The notes under the pieces were generated by a model. It ran no database searches. It was not told the origin of the DNA and worked only from the letters and a program-made list of their open reading frames with translations. Made by a program: the position numbers and the translations under genes. Shown piece after piece: positions 27,795-64,000 of a DNA stretch of 64,000 nucleotides. Numbering within the stretch: the first letter of the stretch is position 1; each line of letters starts with the position of its first letter. The DNA comes from Puffinus mauretanicus (lineage: Eukaryota > Chordata > Aves > Procellariiformes > Procellariidae), in contig JAJKFH010000102.1 of the NCBI GenBank assembly GCA_023333565.1, positions 930,001 to 994,000 on the forward strand, read 5' to 3'.

Positions 27795-28558
27795 TGAACA
27801 GACTGGTGTTAGCGTTGAACAAGGCAAATAACAGCCCTGGACTTCAGGAGAGCAGACTTTGCCATGTTCGGGGACCTGCTTCAAAGAATCCCACGGGAGA
27901 CAGTCTTAGGGAGCAGAAGAATAACCCTATGTCCTGGTACAGGCAGCTTTACAGGAAAGGACCTTGAGATCCTAGTGGCCAAGTTGAACCTGAGCCAGCA
28001 ATGTGCCTTTGCAGCAAAGACCAAGAGTCTCCTGGGCTGCATTAGGTCAGATTGAGGGAGGTGATCCTTCCACTCTGCTCAGTCCACGTGAGACATCTGT
28101 AGCGCCGTGTCCAGTTCTGGGCTCCCCAGATGAGAGACATGGACACGCTGGAGGGAGTCCTGCCAAGGGCTATGAAGGACTGGAGCATCTGACATACATG
28201 GAGAGGCTGAGAGAGCTGGGGCTGTTCAGCCTGGAGAGGAGAAGGCTCAGGGAGATCTTATCCATGTGTATAAATACCTGATGGGAGGGACTAAGGAGAC
28301 AGACTCTTCTCAGTGGCATCTAGGGAAGGGACAGGAGGCAATGGGCGCAAACCAAGCCAGAGGAAATTCTGTTTAAACATAAGAAAAACTTTTTTTTACT
28401 GTAAAGGTGGTCAGACATTGGAACAGGTTGCCCAAAGAACTTGTGGAGTCTCTGTGCTTGCAGGTATTCAACACCTGACTGGATGAGGTGACAGTGACCC
28501 TGCTCTGAGTAGGGGTTTCCATAGGTGACTTCCAACCTCAGCAATTCTGTGTTTTTGT
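27795..28558 (+). mobile_element. CR1 LINE, internally deleted copy
   Basis: CR1-like blocks in order: the GACTTCAGGAGAGCAGACTTTG region near 27840 (normally far upstream), then TGAGCCAGCAATGTGC near 27990, CAGTTCTGGGCTCC near 28113, GGAGAGGCTGAGAGAGCTGG near 28200, TTCAGCCTGGAGAGGAGAAGG near 28230, GGAACAGGTTGCCCAAAG near 28420, and a degraded 3' end near 28558. A large internal part seems deleted between about 27930 and 27955. It is more diverged than the copy at 9350. Confidence 0.85.
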
Positions 28559-29931
28559 ATTAGCATTCAGAAAAAATAAATTAAAAGAGTAGTCAAGAAT
28601 GGACTGCCCTAGGCTATTTGTGGAGCCTGGGAAGTCACAGGCACACATAGTCCTTATCTCCATCCCAGGAGACACCACATTAGGAAAACAGTGTGTAGCG
28701 TATAAACTGTACTGCAGTGTTTCAGGGCACCAGAGCTGAGGTCTGATGCTCCCCTAGCTATGTAAAACCTGGAGCTTTGGGAGTTACTGGGGTCAGAGGC
28801 ACACAAAGGACAGACGATGAACAACCAGTCCTTTGGCAAAATGCACTAGAGAAGCCAGCTGCTTTCACTTGCCTTCAGTTTTGGCAGAACATGCTAGAAA
28901 TGGGTATTTTGACATATGTGGTTAAGTTGTATAAGGCGGTACGCTTATACCATCATGGAAAGGGAGTGAAATCGAGCAGTTAGCGGAGCTCAGTAGGAAT
29001 CGCACCAGGAGCCTGTGGAAAAGGTCAGTAAAACTTAGCAAAGAGGCTGAGAACAGAGTTTGGATGAAATCTCAGGTCAGCATGTAAATAACCAACGTCA
29101 GATGGCATTTTCATTGGATATTTATTCTGGAGCCGGTGCAGGAATTACTGTGTGAGTTTCCTATACTGAATTACACAAGAGGCGGACTGGACAGTCATGA
29201 CGGTTTCATTTGTCCTTAAGTTCATTAGGCACTTGCTGGGCGAGCGCTGGGCAGTAGGAACCCCTCTTCTTTGGCTCAAGGAAATTTCCAACGCGTTGGA
29301 AAGAAAGTGATTATTTTGCGATCAGTCCTCGCAAGCCACCTTAAGCAGTTGGCAGGGTGATTTTAGTGCTCTGGTAGAAAGCTGTAGCACGGTTAAATAT
29401 TCCACTGAAACAGGATAGCTCTGTAAGGCACGCTGGCCCAGCTCCAAGGCGACTAACCCGGCCGTCTCCTTCTGGGTGAAGGATCACCTCCTGGAAGCCC
29501 TCGGGAATGCCTGCTGGTGGCAGGGATTGCTTGCGGAGAAAGGGGGCCCTGCAGCAGCGTTTGGCTGGCCCCTGCAGTCTGGGCTTCGAAAAGTTCAGCT
29601 GCGTCTCAGCTTGTGAATGGCTCCAGGTTTGTTCTCTCTGGGACAAAGAGTGGTTTCTGTGAACTCCTCCTGGTTCCCACTTTCGTGGTGATTTTTGTCA
29701 AGTGTGTTGCGCAGGCTGGTTTGAGACCCAAAGCAGGACATTGACGTGGGATTTAGTCAAGAAGGAGGAGAAACAGTACTTCAGAAGTTGGTATTTTGGA
29801 ATTATGTCATTGGGTAAGAGCTCTATAAAGAGAGTTTACACAACCCTGATTCTTCCCCATAGCAACCCATGTTGTGTAAATAAAGCCGGCCATGAAGCAA
29901 GTGTCTGTGCATTGCAGCCCTTCCCATTGCG

Positions 29932-29973
29932 CGGCGTACATTTGCTTGGGCACGGCATACATTTGCTTGGAGG
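29932..29973. repeat. 21-bp imperfect tandem duplication
   Basis: Two adjacent copies of a CGGC(G/A)TACATTTGCTTGG unit, differing at three positions. Confidence 0.9.
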
Positions 29974-32368
29974 CACGATGCCCGAAGGGAGAACTGGCAG
30001 CTTGTTTTGTCCACGTGAATTTTGAGCCTCTGTCATGGAGGGGCTCGAGCGTGCTCTTGCCCCCTTAGTACTCCGAGGCTTGATACAGTTTTTTAAGACG
30101 TAGGTATATAGGATTTTCCGTAACATATCAAACCGTTAGTCCATCTGGCATGTTTGTCTGCCCCGCACTAGCCATCGGTATTTGATGATTCAGAGGAAAT
30201 CGGTGTTACAAATCGCACCTTTGCCAGATAGAGATGGTGGCGTTGGGTTGAGAGGCGCATGCACAGTTCTTCCGCAAAGAGAGCTGAAGGCTGGCATTTA
30301 GGGTTAGAGGCCAAATGAAGCTTTGGGCTTAGATTTGGTGTTGTCAGCATCTGATGAGAAATTTCAGACGTTCTTGAAGAACATCCTGAAATTCCAGTTG
30401 CTTTTTGCTGCCATTTTAATCAACATTTGATCATATGTAAACCTGAACCAGAAGCTGTAGTTTTGAATTTTGAATCAGAATCGTGGACGTAAACTTGAAC
30501 ACAGGGATTGCATCCAAGTTTCTGAAGTTCTTGGAGTAGTTTTAGAGACTCATCCAAAACCCATTAACATTAATAGAAGGACTTCGTCTGACTCAAAATT
30601 CAATCATCAAATCGTTTCTGCTCTGACGTACCTAGAAAGCAATACCAAAGCAGTACCTCAACCACTGCGCTGTCAGTTCCTCTTTGTTTAGAAGACTTGT
30701 TATGTTTCTCTGGTTTTGGTACTTATCAGTATGCCTGCTTTTCTTTCCTCCTCCCCATAGCTGTCAGATAACTGTTGTGTTGTCCCACATTTAGGGGTGC
30801 CCCTGTCTTCAGGGCTTTGTTTGGTGTCAGAGCAGGGCGTCCCGCGCAGAGCCCTGGGAAGAGCAGTCGTTCTGCTACTGTCAAGAACGTAGGCAAATAA
30901 AAATAACTTAAACAAAACCTAAGATATTTCTGGAGTGGCCTTCAAGAGTGGCACTTCCTTGCCTCGAGGTCGGGTCAACCCTACCTGCACCGTTTCTGGC
31001 GGATGTTTGTCCAGCCTGTTCTTTATCTTAATTCCTCTTTTCCTTTAGTCTCGTCCCTAGGCTGCCTCCAGTCACCACTGAAACTGGTAGCGTAGGGTTG
31101 TAATTTTGTCGCAACGCTCACAGAGACCGTGGAAACAATATGTTTCAGTGGGAGTGGATTACTGCCTTCGAGGTGAATTCAGGGGAAGAAAATGGCTACA
31201 GCAGCTTTGAGCAAAATGGCAAATAGAAATGGCAAGTATAGAAATAAATAAGGTGTGAAGGTTGTTTTTTTTTTTTCATGGAAGCAGTGGATGACATTTT
31301 CTACAGCACAAAGTTCCACAGAACTTGACTGAAAATCAAGCTCCAAGCAGGTATTTTGGGAATGCTGCATCTACGTGGAAATGGCAAGCTGTTGAGTCTT
31401 TAGGAAAATCCCCATCCAAGATAAAAGAAATAATGTGTTAGCTATGTTCGGTAAAGCAATAACAAATGCTGACTTGAAGGTCTATTGCACAGTTGATGTT
31501 CAGCTTCACGTCCTAGGCAGCTCCTAGGATGCGTTAAAAAAAATCTCTTGGAAAGAGATTTTCTGTGTGCTGCAGTGTTTGGATCAGTTGAGAAAAATGC
31601 ACTTACCAAAGCTTTCTGAAAGCTGCATGGATGACCCCGTTGAACTTTCTTGGGCACAGTCTTGTTGCAAAAAGAAAAACATATGGCAAAGACTGCTGAG
31701 CATAGAATTGCCATTTTCTTTCTTTCTTCATTTTTGCAGGTACCTCCCTGTGCTCAGGGCAGGGAAGCCGCATACATATATTGCTTCTTATTCATTGCAT
31801 TTATTCAGATACCGTGGACATCAAAGCAACAGATTGGTTCATGGTTGAAAGCATTTAGAAATGTGCTTCTTTTTGCAAGAAGTCCTTACTGCGGTTAATG
31901 ATGATGCTGTACATACGAATAAAAGTGGGCAGGAAGCCTCCCAGGTCTGTCTCCAAGTGCAGTGTGTATGATTTGCTGCACTGAGCTGGTGATACATGGA
32001 GGCAGACGTTAGCCTTAATTAACTTGTTACTGCAGGTCTTTATTGTCTCTCGTGTCTCTAAGGGCATAGCTTCACCGGTGCCTCCAGACGAAGGGGAGAG
32101 TGCCAGGAATACCACTTTCAGTGATCATAACCAGGTGGAACATCTGCTTTTCATGCTAGTCACTTTGAGGGCCAGATAGGAATTTTTTAAGTTGTTGTTA
32201 TTATTTTTATTTAAGAAAAAAAAAGGGCAGACTGTGTGCAGAGCTGCAGAGTGTGAGTCAGCAGTTGAGGATGTGGTCACTGGGAGTGAATTGGTAGAAA
32301 CCCATGTAGATGTTCCAGGATTAAAGGTATTTTTGTTCCAAAAATAATGTCAGATGTTACCGTTTACC

Positions 32369-32391
32369 AAAAAAAAAAAGGGGGGGGGGGG
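32369..32391. repeat. Abutting A11-G12 homopolymers
   Basis: Eleven A are followed directly by twelve G, a pure purine run. Confidence 0.95.
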
Positions 32392-35300
32392 AAGAAAAGC
32401 ATGAAACTGGAATCCATGAAGTAGCAAATTATTTTGATCTTAAAAGCAAGAATAAAAATCAAAACTTAGACTTGTATCAAAACACCTGATTCTGTGCTCT
32501 TCTGTCAACCTGCCAGTTTTTCCAAGCGCTGCAAGTATTTGTAGTTCAAGCAAGCCAAACATCTTGATCTTCCATCAGTAAATGGTTTGATGCAAATCCC
32601 ATGTTTTATAGACAATGACTGGCAAAAGCCTGGCTTGGTAAGTGCGATACTGTGATGTGAACTACTCAAATACCTTCAATCTTGGTATGACTGGAAGCGG
32701 CTCTTTTTAACACCGGCTGCAGCTGTTTTGAGAAATCTATTGCTGTGCATGAAGAATGTAAAAAGTGAGAGACTGTTTGCTTTTGATGGCAGTGTAGAGA
32801 GTCAGCCTGTGTGCAGCACAATGTCTCGGGGACAAGCACACCGTAATTGCAGGACAACTGCCACGCGTTCTGTAAATTAAAGAGTTGAACTTGCAAGCAG
32901 TTAATGATTTTAACTGCACAGCTATTATGGCCGTAATGTTGAAAACATATTTCATTATTTATAAGCTTCTACATGTGTTTTGTGTGGTTAAGATGACCCG
33001 TGGATTACTGCAAAAGAGTAGCAGAATAGACAGCATTTCTCCCCCCTTTGCTGTGGAAGTTAGCAGTGCCAAAATCATGGTCTTTATCTTATGTTCCTAA
33101 AAGCAGCGGTAGGTGCTGTTCTTCTGAGGCTTCATTTGAGTCAATGTTGCCTCCTTCCTCTGAAAAACAAAGTGCCCTGCTCTTTCCCCTTCCCCAATCT
33201 AGTCCTTCATGGCTCCTTAGTGCAACTTTGCAGAGGCAGAAGAGAGGAAGGTGAGGAGGGATTAAGTTGCATGGTGGAAGAGGTGAGGATGGGCAGGAGA
33301 GAACATGTCTCCATTGCTCAGGGCCGCTGTTGGCTGTCATTGCCCCAGGCAGGGGATTACAGCTGCGCAGCCAAAGCTGGGCCTCTGTGGCCGGGCACCT
33401 CAGCTGGCTGCAGGTCGTAGCCGCCCTTCCACGCTGGCATCGGCTCCTGAACTTCCTCTGCCTTCAGCTTGGCAAGTGCAGATAAGCAATAGTTTGCAAT
33501 TGTTTTACTTTAGCACACGCTAGGTTGAAACAGAGGCATTTCTGGAGCTGACTTATGAGCTCAGCCCTGTAATTTTGAAGGATGGTGCAACTGGCAGCAA
33601 CATCATGAGCTTTCTCACTCAAATCCAGCAATGCAGCTCCACGTGCATATCCTCTCTGAGCGTTCAGGAAGCAGGCAATATTTGCCAGGTAATCTGTGGC
33701 ATAGGTGGATTTCATGATTTAACGAGGGCAATGGAAAATTTTAGTGGCAGAAGCAAGATTTGAATTTTATCTTCCACAAAACAGATTAGTGCCCCAGCCA
33801 TTGCTTATCTGTTCCTCCCTTCCTGTATGAAATACATTTCCTATACCTAGAGAGCACCAGCAGCAAGGTATTATTTGGTGGGTGAGTCTGCAAGTGAGAC
33901 TGCATGAGTGCCCTGGGTAGTTACGTCTGCTCACTTTCCTCTCGTTCCCGTGTGCTCTGCCTTTTCCTCCGTCATACTTCATGTGCTTTTGATGTTCTGC
34001 AGCTTATTGTCAGAGTTTGCAAACTCACAGACAGCAAAGCCATGCAGTTTCACAAAGCAGTGAATCAGAGTTGTAACTGGAGGAAGAATGGAGTAATTTA
34101 TGTCTGCACACGCGGTCCCTAACTTGCAATTTATCCCTGGAGGAGGTCAGCAGTCGTATTTGCAGGGTTCTGCGCTAACCAGAAATGGAAAGGTTTGCAG
34201 GGCTCCCTCTGTAACACCAGGTTTCTTAACTTACTGAATCCTTTTAACTCCAGGAGCATTGTTCTGATCTTGATCTGAAGGCAAGGAGTTCACTCTTTTC
34301 TGCCTATGCCTTTTATTGACTTAAATAAGTAACCAGAGAGACTCTCTTGGCCCGGCTCTACCCTTGAATGACTTTTTTGGTAGTTTCTCTGGCCCGCTGT
34401 CTGTGATTCATGACTTGACCTAACCTTCGCTCACCCCTATGGCCAGAAACCATTGGCTGTTCCTTTTTACTTCATCCTTCCCCCACATCTCTGTTTTCAG
34501 GAGGTCGGTTTACACCTCATCTTTATGCTTTGTACACTTGGTGTTGTGGGGCTGCATACGTGTGTGTGTGGTAGACCAGGAGGTGGGTGTTGCTTCCCCT
34601 GCAGCGTGGCACTAGCAGTAGGGGTTTGCTCTGGTCGGGGTGCGTGAAAGGCATGTCAAACTCTCTAAATACCCCCTTCCCCAGAGAACGATGCAGCACT
34701 GCCTTGGCCAGGTGACAAGAAGATGGCCGCTATCAGGCTGCAGCCGCAAAACCACGCTGCCCGGGGCGCACAGCACAGCGTGGCAGCCTGTCCCCGTGAT
34801 CTCACTGGCCAGAAGTATTTGGTTGCTGGACCACAACCTCACTGCCCGTGGCAGCCAGCGTCAGGTGGCAGGGTGAAGGCACTCCCAGTGCACTGCCTAC
34901 GTGAGTGGGGTATAATCTAAATGAGAGTAACTGGGGCAGAAGGTAAGAGTTGAGGTTTGTGTTCAGGGCAGGAGGCTTGATGCATATGCGTGTGAGAGAC
35001 TGCAAATAGCTCCCTGAGTTGAGCTCCTATGTCCTGTTCAGTTTCAAGCAACCTTCCCTAGCGTCTTTTGGACTAGTATGTTTGCAAGGCACCTAATGGT
35101 AATATTTGGGGGTATTGGGTACTGCATCTGCATACCTATTCAGCCAGGAATAATACTGGGAAAGATCTCAAATCACATTGAAGTCCCATGGGATACCAGC
35201 AAGTTGAAAAAATTCAACCAGAATAAGAGGAGAAATAAGACCGTCCAAGAGACTGTTAAAACATCATGCCATGCTGAGGGGTTTGTAGGCACTCTGGGTA

Positions 35301-38300
35301 ATGAAGAACAAAACCCTTTTCATACCTGCCATTTTTTTCTTGCCCTGTCCCTGCAACAAAAGAGGAGGAGGACGGTCTCGGATCAGAAGGAGAACGCTTT
35401 TTGTGCAAACCAGGCTGTGGACCTGCTATTTCCTGAGGCTGCTGAGTGAAATCATTTAGCAGGGTTACAAAAGGGCTGGATAGCATGTGGGCGTTAATAG
35501 CATTTGCAGCTATGTAAGCAGCAGTAACAACAGCAGAGTAATCAAATCTCATCCTTCAGAGGGGAAGCTGATCACCTGAGTGGGTCTGGGATTTCCCCCT
35601 TGCGCAATTGCCAGGTACCTTCACAGGCTAATTGAAATGTCAAGTGCCGGCTGGGGCCAGGGGCACGACAGTGGCTTGATGGATCTAATCTCCGGACAGA
35701 CAGAGCAGCTCTGGTCATGCTCCTGCCCCGAGGCCTGATAGCTCCCTGGGTACTGCCCTCTGTTATCTCTGGCTGCGGCTTTCTGCTTTTTTTCTTCCCT
35801 CCCCCCTTGAGCCGGGCTTCAGGTGCATCGCTCTGGCGAAGTCATAACTGCTGGATGAGATCTCCCCATCTCCACTTGCTGTTCCTGCAGCTTCCTTCGC
35901 TGACTTTTAACCTGAGAGCAATAAAAAGCATAGCTGAGAAGAGGCAGACATGGCCCTGGGCCCTGACCAGACCCAAGGCAAGAAACATCTTCCATCTTAC
36001 TTCCTCTTGTTACAGCTTTTCTGTCCCTTAGCGGTTGGTCTGCTGGCTCTTTGGGCAACTGGCTCCAGACCGGCTGCCTCTTGTGGGGGTTTCTGCTGCA
36101 GCATCTGTCTCAGCCTCCTCTTCAGCCTCTTTTCCTTTTCTTTGTGTCCACCTGCCTCTGTTTCCAGAAGCAAGCTCAAGTCCTGAGGGCTTCCCATCTC
36201 AAATCCAGAGGGGCAGCTGAGGCTCAGCCCCGCTGGGCATTTGGGTCCTCAGCAGGCAGCTGCCAGCCTGCCTGACGGGAACAGGGAGAAAAAGGACCCC
36301 TTTTCTCTGAAGAAGAACCACCTTCACGTTTCTGGGCAGTGACTGACTCCTATGAGGCTTGAACCTTGAGCCACTGGTGCAGAAAAGTAGAAAGAAGGGT
36401 GGATCTCTGCTTGCAGAAAGGAGGTCGGCCAAGTGTCTGGTTGTAGACTTAGGGAAAATGTCCTGGAGGTTGGAGTAAGGATAAAAAAAACGCAGTTTGA
36501 GTGCGCTCTGCGCAAAACCCCTGCCATTGCCATGAAACTGTCTGCCCTTCTGCCCCTCCACAGTGCCTTTGAGAACATCTCCTTGCTCATCAGGTCCCTC
36601 TCGGCACAAAATCATACAAATCTCTCCGTCCACCACCACGCTCTGGTGCCAGCTGCGCCATCGCTGGTCTGACATCATGCCGCGCGTGGTATAATTGCAG
36701 GTCGCTGGAAGCGTAGATGCTGCTCTACCCTGGCTACAGTGGCATCCCCTTCCCTGGGGCCTGCTGTGGTGCTTGCGTGGCCGCCAGCCAGCTCGGTTGG
36801 GCAACCTGGCCCAGCAGAAAGCTATGTGCCTTTCTCTCCTCTGGGCTGGATTTTGGGTGAATCACTGCCCTGAACTATCCCTTGTGGCCATGGGGAGACT
36901 GGTCCTGATGCCAAGGAGGGGGAATATGTGGCAGCAAGGCTGGCTGCTGTTTCTGGCAAGCTGTGCCTGCATCAGGGTTGCCTTCCTTGGAGGTGTTTGG
37001 GGTGGAAAAATAGCACACAACTGGTGTGCTTTGGGAAGTGCTTCGGGAAGTGATGTCCAGAAGAGAGAAAGGCCAGGAGCTGGCTGGTGTGTCTGTCTGA
37101 CAGGCTAATGGCAACAAAACCTGGCCCAACATCATCAGCTATTCACCTGGCTGTGGGACAGGCTCTTCCCAAGCCTTTGATTTCTGCCTTTACAGGTTTT
37201 TTTGCCTTTTCCCATCCTAACCAGAACCGGTTTTGTAGAGGGGCTGGAGCAAAACCATCAAAGCTAATAGTTCTGGCATTCCCTCTTAGTAATACTGAAG
37301 TGTTTGCTGAGGTATTTTAGTTCCTGCCTACCGCTTTTTTCCAGGCATATTCTTGTTGACTTTAAATAGCCATCAAAAAAGTGCTCCAGCCAGCTGGGCT
37401 GCTGAGCAGTGCGCATGGAGAGTTCAAGGACGGGCTGAACTTGTGGTGGACCACCTCACTCTGGTGCTCTTGAGACAGAGCAGTGGACGTAGCCACAGGG
37501 CTCTGCTCTCCAGCAGTCGTGCAGGAGAGGATACCTGCGACACGATGTCTTGAATCCCATGGCCTGTGCTGGGGAGAAAACCTCGGTCAGCAATTGGCCT
37601 CGGCAGGTCTTCTGGCTGCAGGAAGCTGGAGGAGCTATGTCTCTTTTCTACAGCTCCCTCCCTCCTCCTAGCGAGGAAAGCATGGGCAAAGCCAGGTTCT
37701 TCTCCAAGGATGCCCCATGGAGATCCCCAGGGAAAAGTCAATCTTTTGGAGGGGAACTGGAGCACCAAGAACTTTCTCTGAGGGGAGTATTTATCCTATT
37801 ATTTTCTGAAAATAATTTCCTACCACGTTGGGGAATTAGCCTGCCAAAGTACAAATTACCCAGCAAGGAAATCGCTACCGCCAGATTAATTCCTAGCTGT
37901 TTTGTCTCTTCTGTGTTTGGCTGATGTAAGTGTTAGGTAAATATTTGTGCAACACAGAGAATTGCCCCCCTTTCTTCTCTTTTCCAAGGGTCAGAGAAAT
38001 GTCAGCCGTTGGCACTTCTGTGCAGCCGGGCTTCCGTGTTAGCCGCGAGGCGGGCTCCGTGCCAGCCGTGTGCAGGAACCCAAGCGCAGGCGAGCCCGGG
38101 AGCGGCCAGAGTGGCCGGCTGTGGTGGCCAGCATCCTCTTCCCAGGAGAGGCGGGTTCCTGACACTTCGTCCTGAGCTTATTCCGGAGAACAGTGAAGTC
38201 CTGAGTTTAACAATGAAACCAAATAATCTCTCCCCTCTGCACAAAAGGAAAAAAGTGCTTCCCTTGGTGTCCTCCCTCGGTGGATCTCCAGGAGTGAACT

Positions 38301-40611
38301 CACTTTTGTTGCCCTTTTTTTTTATTTTATTCCTGATTTACTTGGTTCCTCTTTAATTTAGCCAGTCCCACTCTTCTGGGTCTCTCCTCTGAAAAAAAGT
38401 TCCTCTCCCACTAGTACAATGAGCCCTCGAAGTAGTGAGTGCTGAATTTCATCCGAACTACAAAGTCTGTTTCAGCTCTGTTGCAAGTGGGGCCATGTGT
38501 CCAGCTGCAGAAAAGGAATCACTCAGAAACAGTGGTTCCTGCCTCGTTGCTCTGAACGAGGTGGAAGCTCACCAGTTATACGTTATTTTATGTGAAGATG
38601 CAGGAATTTCTTCTTCTTTCCCATGACAGTCAGTCCCTGAAGCACGAGATGTGCTTAGCTGCATTAATCAGTAGATTACTCACCCAGAGTGTCTGACTGA
38701 AAAATCTTCTGCAGACAATAAATATTTATGTCAATATTTTTAGTCACAGACTTAAACCTGTAGCTTCAGATCAGAATCTGGGGGTAGGAAGACCTAGATC
38801 AGAAATTTGTGGCTGTCCAGCATCTAACAGGGCCTGAATGAAACCCACACGTCTAAGCCGACACTCATGTCAGGAAAGCAGGACACCCTAGCTGCCTCTG
38901 AGTCTTGTCTCTCAGTTGCATCTCTGACTACTTACTTTCACATTTTCAACATTTCTTGCACTTTCTTTTCATTAATTGTCCCCTGTTTTCACATCATACG
39001 AGGCAGCTTCAACATCGCTTTTTGCTCACCTCTGCCAGACCCTGCAGCACCCAAATTCAGGAGCAAGTAGAGACAGAGTTTTGCAACCCTGTTTGTAGGT
39101 GCAGTAACAGGCCAAGAGCTTAGCACAGCCAGGGAGGGGGATCTGTCAGAGTCGTTTGTGGATTCTAGTTCCTGGGGTTGTTTTGTGTTTGCCTTGTCCT
39201 CTACATAGCTCAGAGATGTTTTGGAGCTGATCTAAATCATGTGGCTTGTAAATGCCCCCTCCAAAGCAAACTGATGGAGCGTGCTCCTACTTAAGCCACA
39301 GTGAGTCTCCCATACTGCTGGGTTGGGTGGGCAGGGTGAAGATGGGTACGCTGGCTCTGAAACAGTAGAGGTTTCCCCAGCAGTGGGCTGTGGTGGCCCC
39401 TCAGAGCACGTCCCTGCCACTTCTGGCTGCAGGAGCAGTGCAGAGGGCTCAGACCATTTGTCTCAGTACTCAGGCTTGAAGCTGGCGGGATGGTTCCCTT
39501 TAATACACCAAGGCAGCCAACTTCTCTGGACCTCCTAGGGCATCCTTGGGGATGATTTCCATTTTTAAAGAAAATGGGCAGAGAGCCTGGCTCCCCTCCC
39601 TGGTACGTGGGTATTGAGGTGGTCTGCCAACAGCCTGGGAGAAGCAAGTGCTTACGGAGGTTTTGGCACTTGCGCTCTTCACAATTAAGCTGTCGTGAGG
39701 TGTGGACACAGCACTGAGCTGCTGGCAGGTTGGTTAGTTGCTGACTCAGTGCCAAAATGTTTAGCAGATCTGAAAACCGCATAGTGTGAGCCACCGTAAC
39801 GCTGCTGGGAGGCGCGAGCTCTGCTCACCCGCACTGTCTCGTTAGTGATACGGACGGCGATTACGGAGAGCTACGAGGTTATGCTGCATCTGCTCGCCTT
39901 TGTCCCTCCTAAGCCCAGGAGGCCAACGGAGTTGTAGAAAGAAACCAAAATTGATCCCGGCTCCTGGATCGAGCAGACTGGGAGGGGAGGGGGTGTCAAA
40001 TGAAGTTGCTTTTAAACCTGGAAGCTGACTTCACTTAAATAGCAATGTCCTTAACCGCATCACTGCTAATATTTTAGGCATTACAGCTGAATGTCCCATC
40101 AGGTGCATTCTTTGCTGTCATTTCCTTCAAGAAAAGAAGATTGAAAGCTTTTATTGTGCGAATAGGTGCGTGTTCAGAATAATATTCTGTTCATGGTTAA
40201 ACTAATTAGTAATCTGGTTATTGTCTTACTTATTTTTCTTTGCGATTGCTAGTTAAAAAAAATTGATGTTCTTTAGTTTGACCAATGGGATTATCTGAGG
40301 GATCTACAAAAAGGTTCCCAGTCCTCTGGTGATTAATGAAATCTCTGACATGTATTTTAGAACTATGATGAATCTTTAATATAACAAATTAATAAGGAGG
40401 AGGGAAGAGCTTTTAAGGAAGACAAAGGCAATTTCTCTCTCTGTGTCAGTCTGCCAACTCCGAGTAACGTAAACAACTCCTGGTCTCTGCTGGACCGTTC
40501 CAGAGTGTTGGAGGTCTCTCAGCCTTGTGAAGGACCAGTTTATTCTGGTGACTGCTGCAGCTTCTTTTTTTAGCCTATACTCTGACATCCTTTTCTGTTT
40601 CCTCTGCGCAG

Positions 40612-64000
<23,389 letters not shown>

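Larger units (their letters stand above)
28559..40611. other. Non-coding, probably intron 1 up to exon 2
   Basis: No recognisable exon or mobile element. It holds an abutting A11-G12 homopolymer pair near 32369, a 21-bp tandem duplication near 29932 and a small GC-rich patch at about 38020-38170. It ends in a pyrimidine-rich tract and AG before exon 2. Confidence 0.65.

Noticed and set aside
36199..36804. 201-codon open frame on the minus strand
   Set aside because: No recognisable protein; overlaps other chance frames.
38020..38170. GC-rich patch considered as exon 1
   Set aside because: No start codon followed by a signal anchor and no phase-1 donor in a fitting frame.

Overview
The window is vertebrate nuclear DNA, most probably from a bird. 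The signs are one multi-exon gene with canonical GT-AG introns, CR1 LINE fragments with the typical avian 3' end, and a solo LTR of a type I recognise as widespread in neoavian birds (recognition from memory, not a database search). No bacterial-style operon, tRNA, rRNA or CRISPR array is visible.

The only gene I can support is B4GALNT3 (beta-1,4-N-acetylgalactosaminyltransferase 3) on the + strand. Eighteen coding exons lie between 40612 and 63671 and join in phase with one exception. By comparison with the 20-exon human gene they correspond to exons 2-19. Exon 1 (start codon and signal anchor) is not recognisable here and should lie upstream. The last exon lies beyond base 64000. The encoded parts are, in order: a luminal stem (exons 2-3), a PA14-like domain (exons 4-9), conserved linker exons (10-13), a large charged and disordered exon (14), and the catalytic glycosyltransferase domain (15-19). 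The enzyme makes LacdiNAc (GalNAc beta1-4 GlcNAc) on glycoproteins in the Golgi.

The main oddity is exon 16 (60597-60749). It lacks one base near 60632-60633, so a catalytic-domain exon is frameshifted into a stop at 60716-60718. The length of the exon is also incompatible with the phases of its two neighbouring introns. Only 48 bases past this exon sits a complete solo endogenous-retrovirus LTR (60798-61391) with a perfect 5-bp target duplication. It lies antisense to the gene and has recognisable TATA, CRE and polyadenylation motifs.

Layout: 1-40611 is non-coding, probably intron 1. It contains a retrocopy-like segment with an AATAAA signal and A-tail (about 8193-9301), a CR1 fragment (about 9350-9692), a second, internally deleted CR1 (about 27795-28558), and several short tandem duplications and homopolymers. 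From 40612 to 63671 are the B4GALNT3 exons and introns; intron 14 carries a probable ancient, degenerate CR1-like repeat (about 58757-59640). From 63672 to 64000 is the start of intron 19. Most other open frames in the window look like chance.
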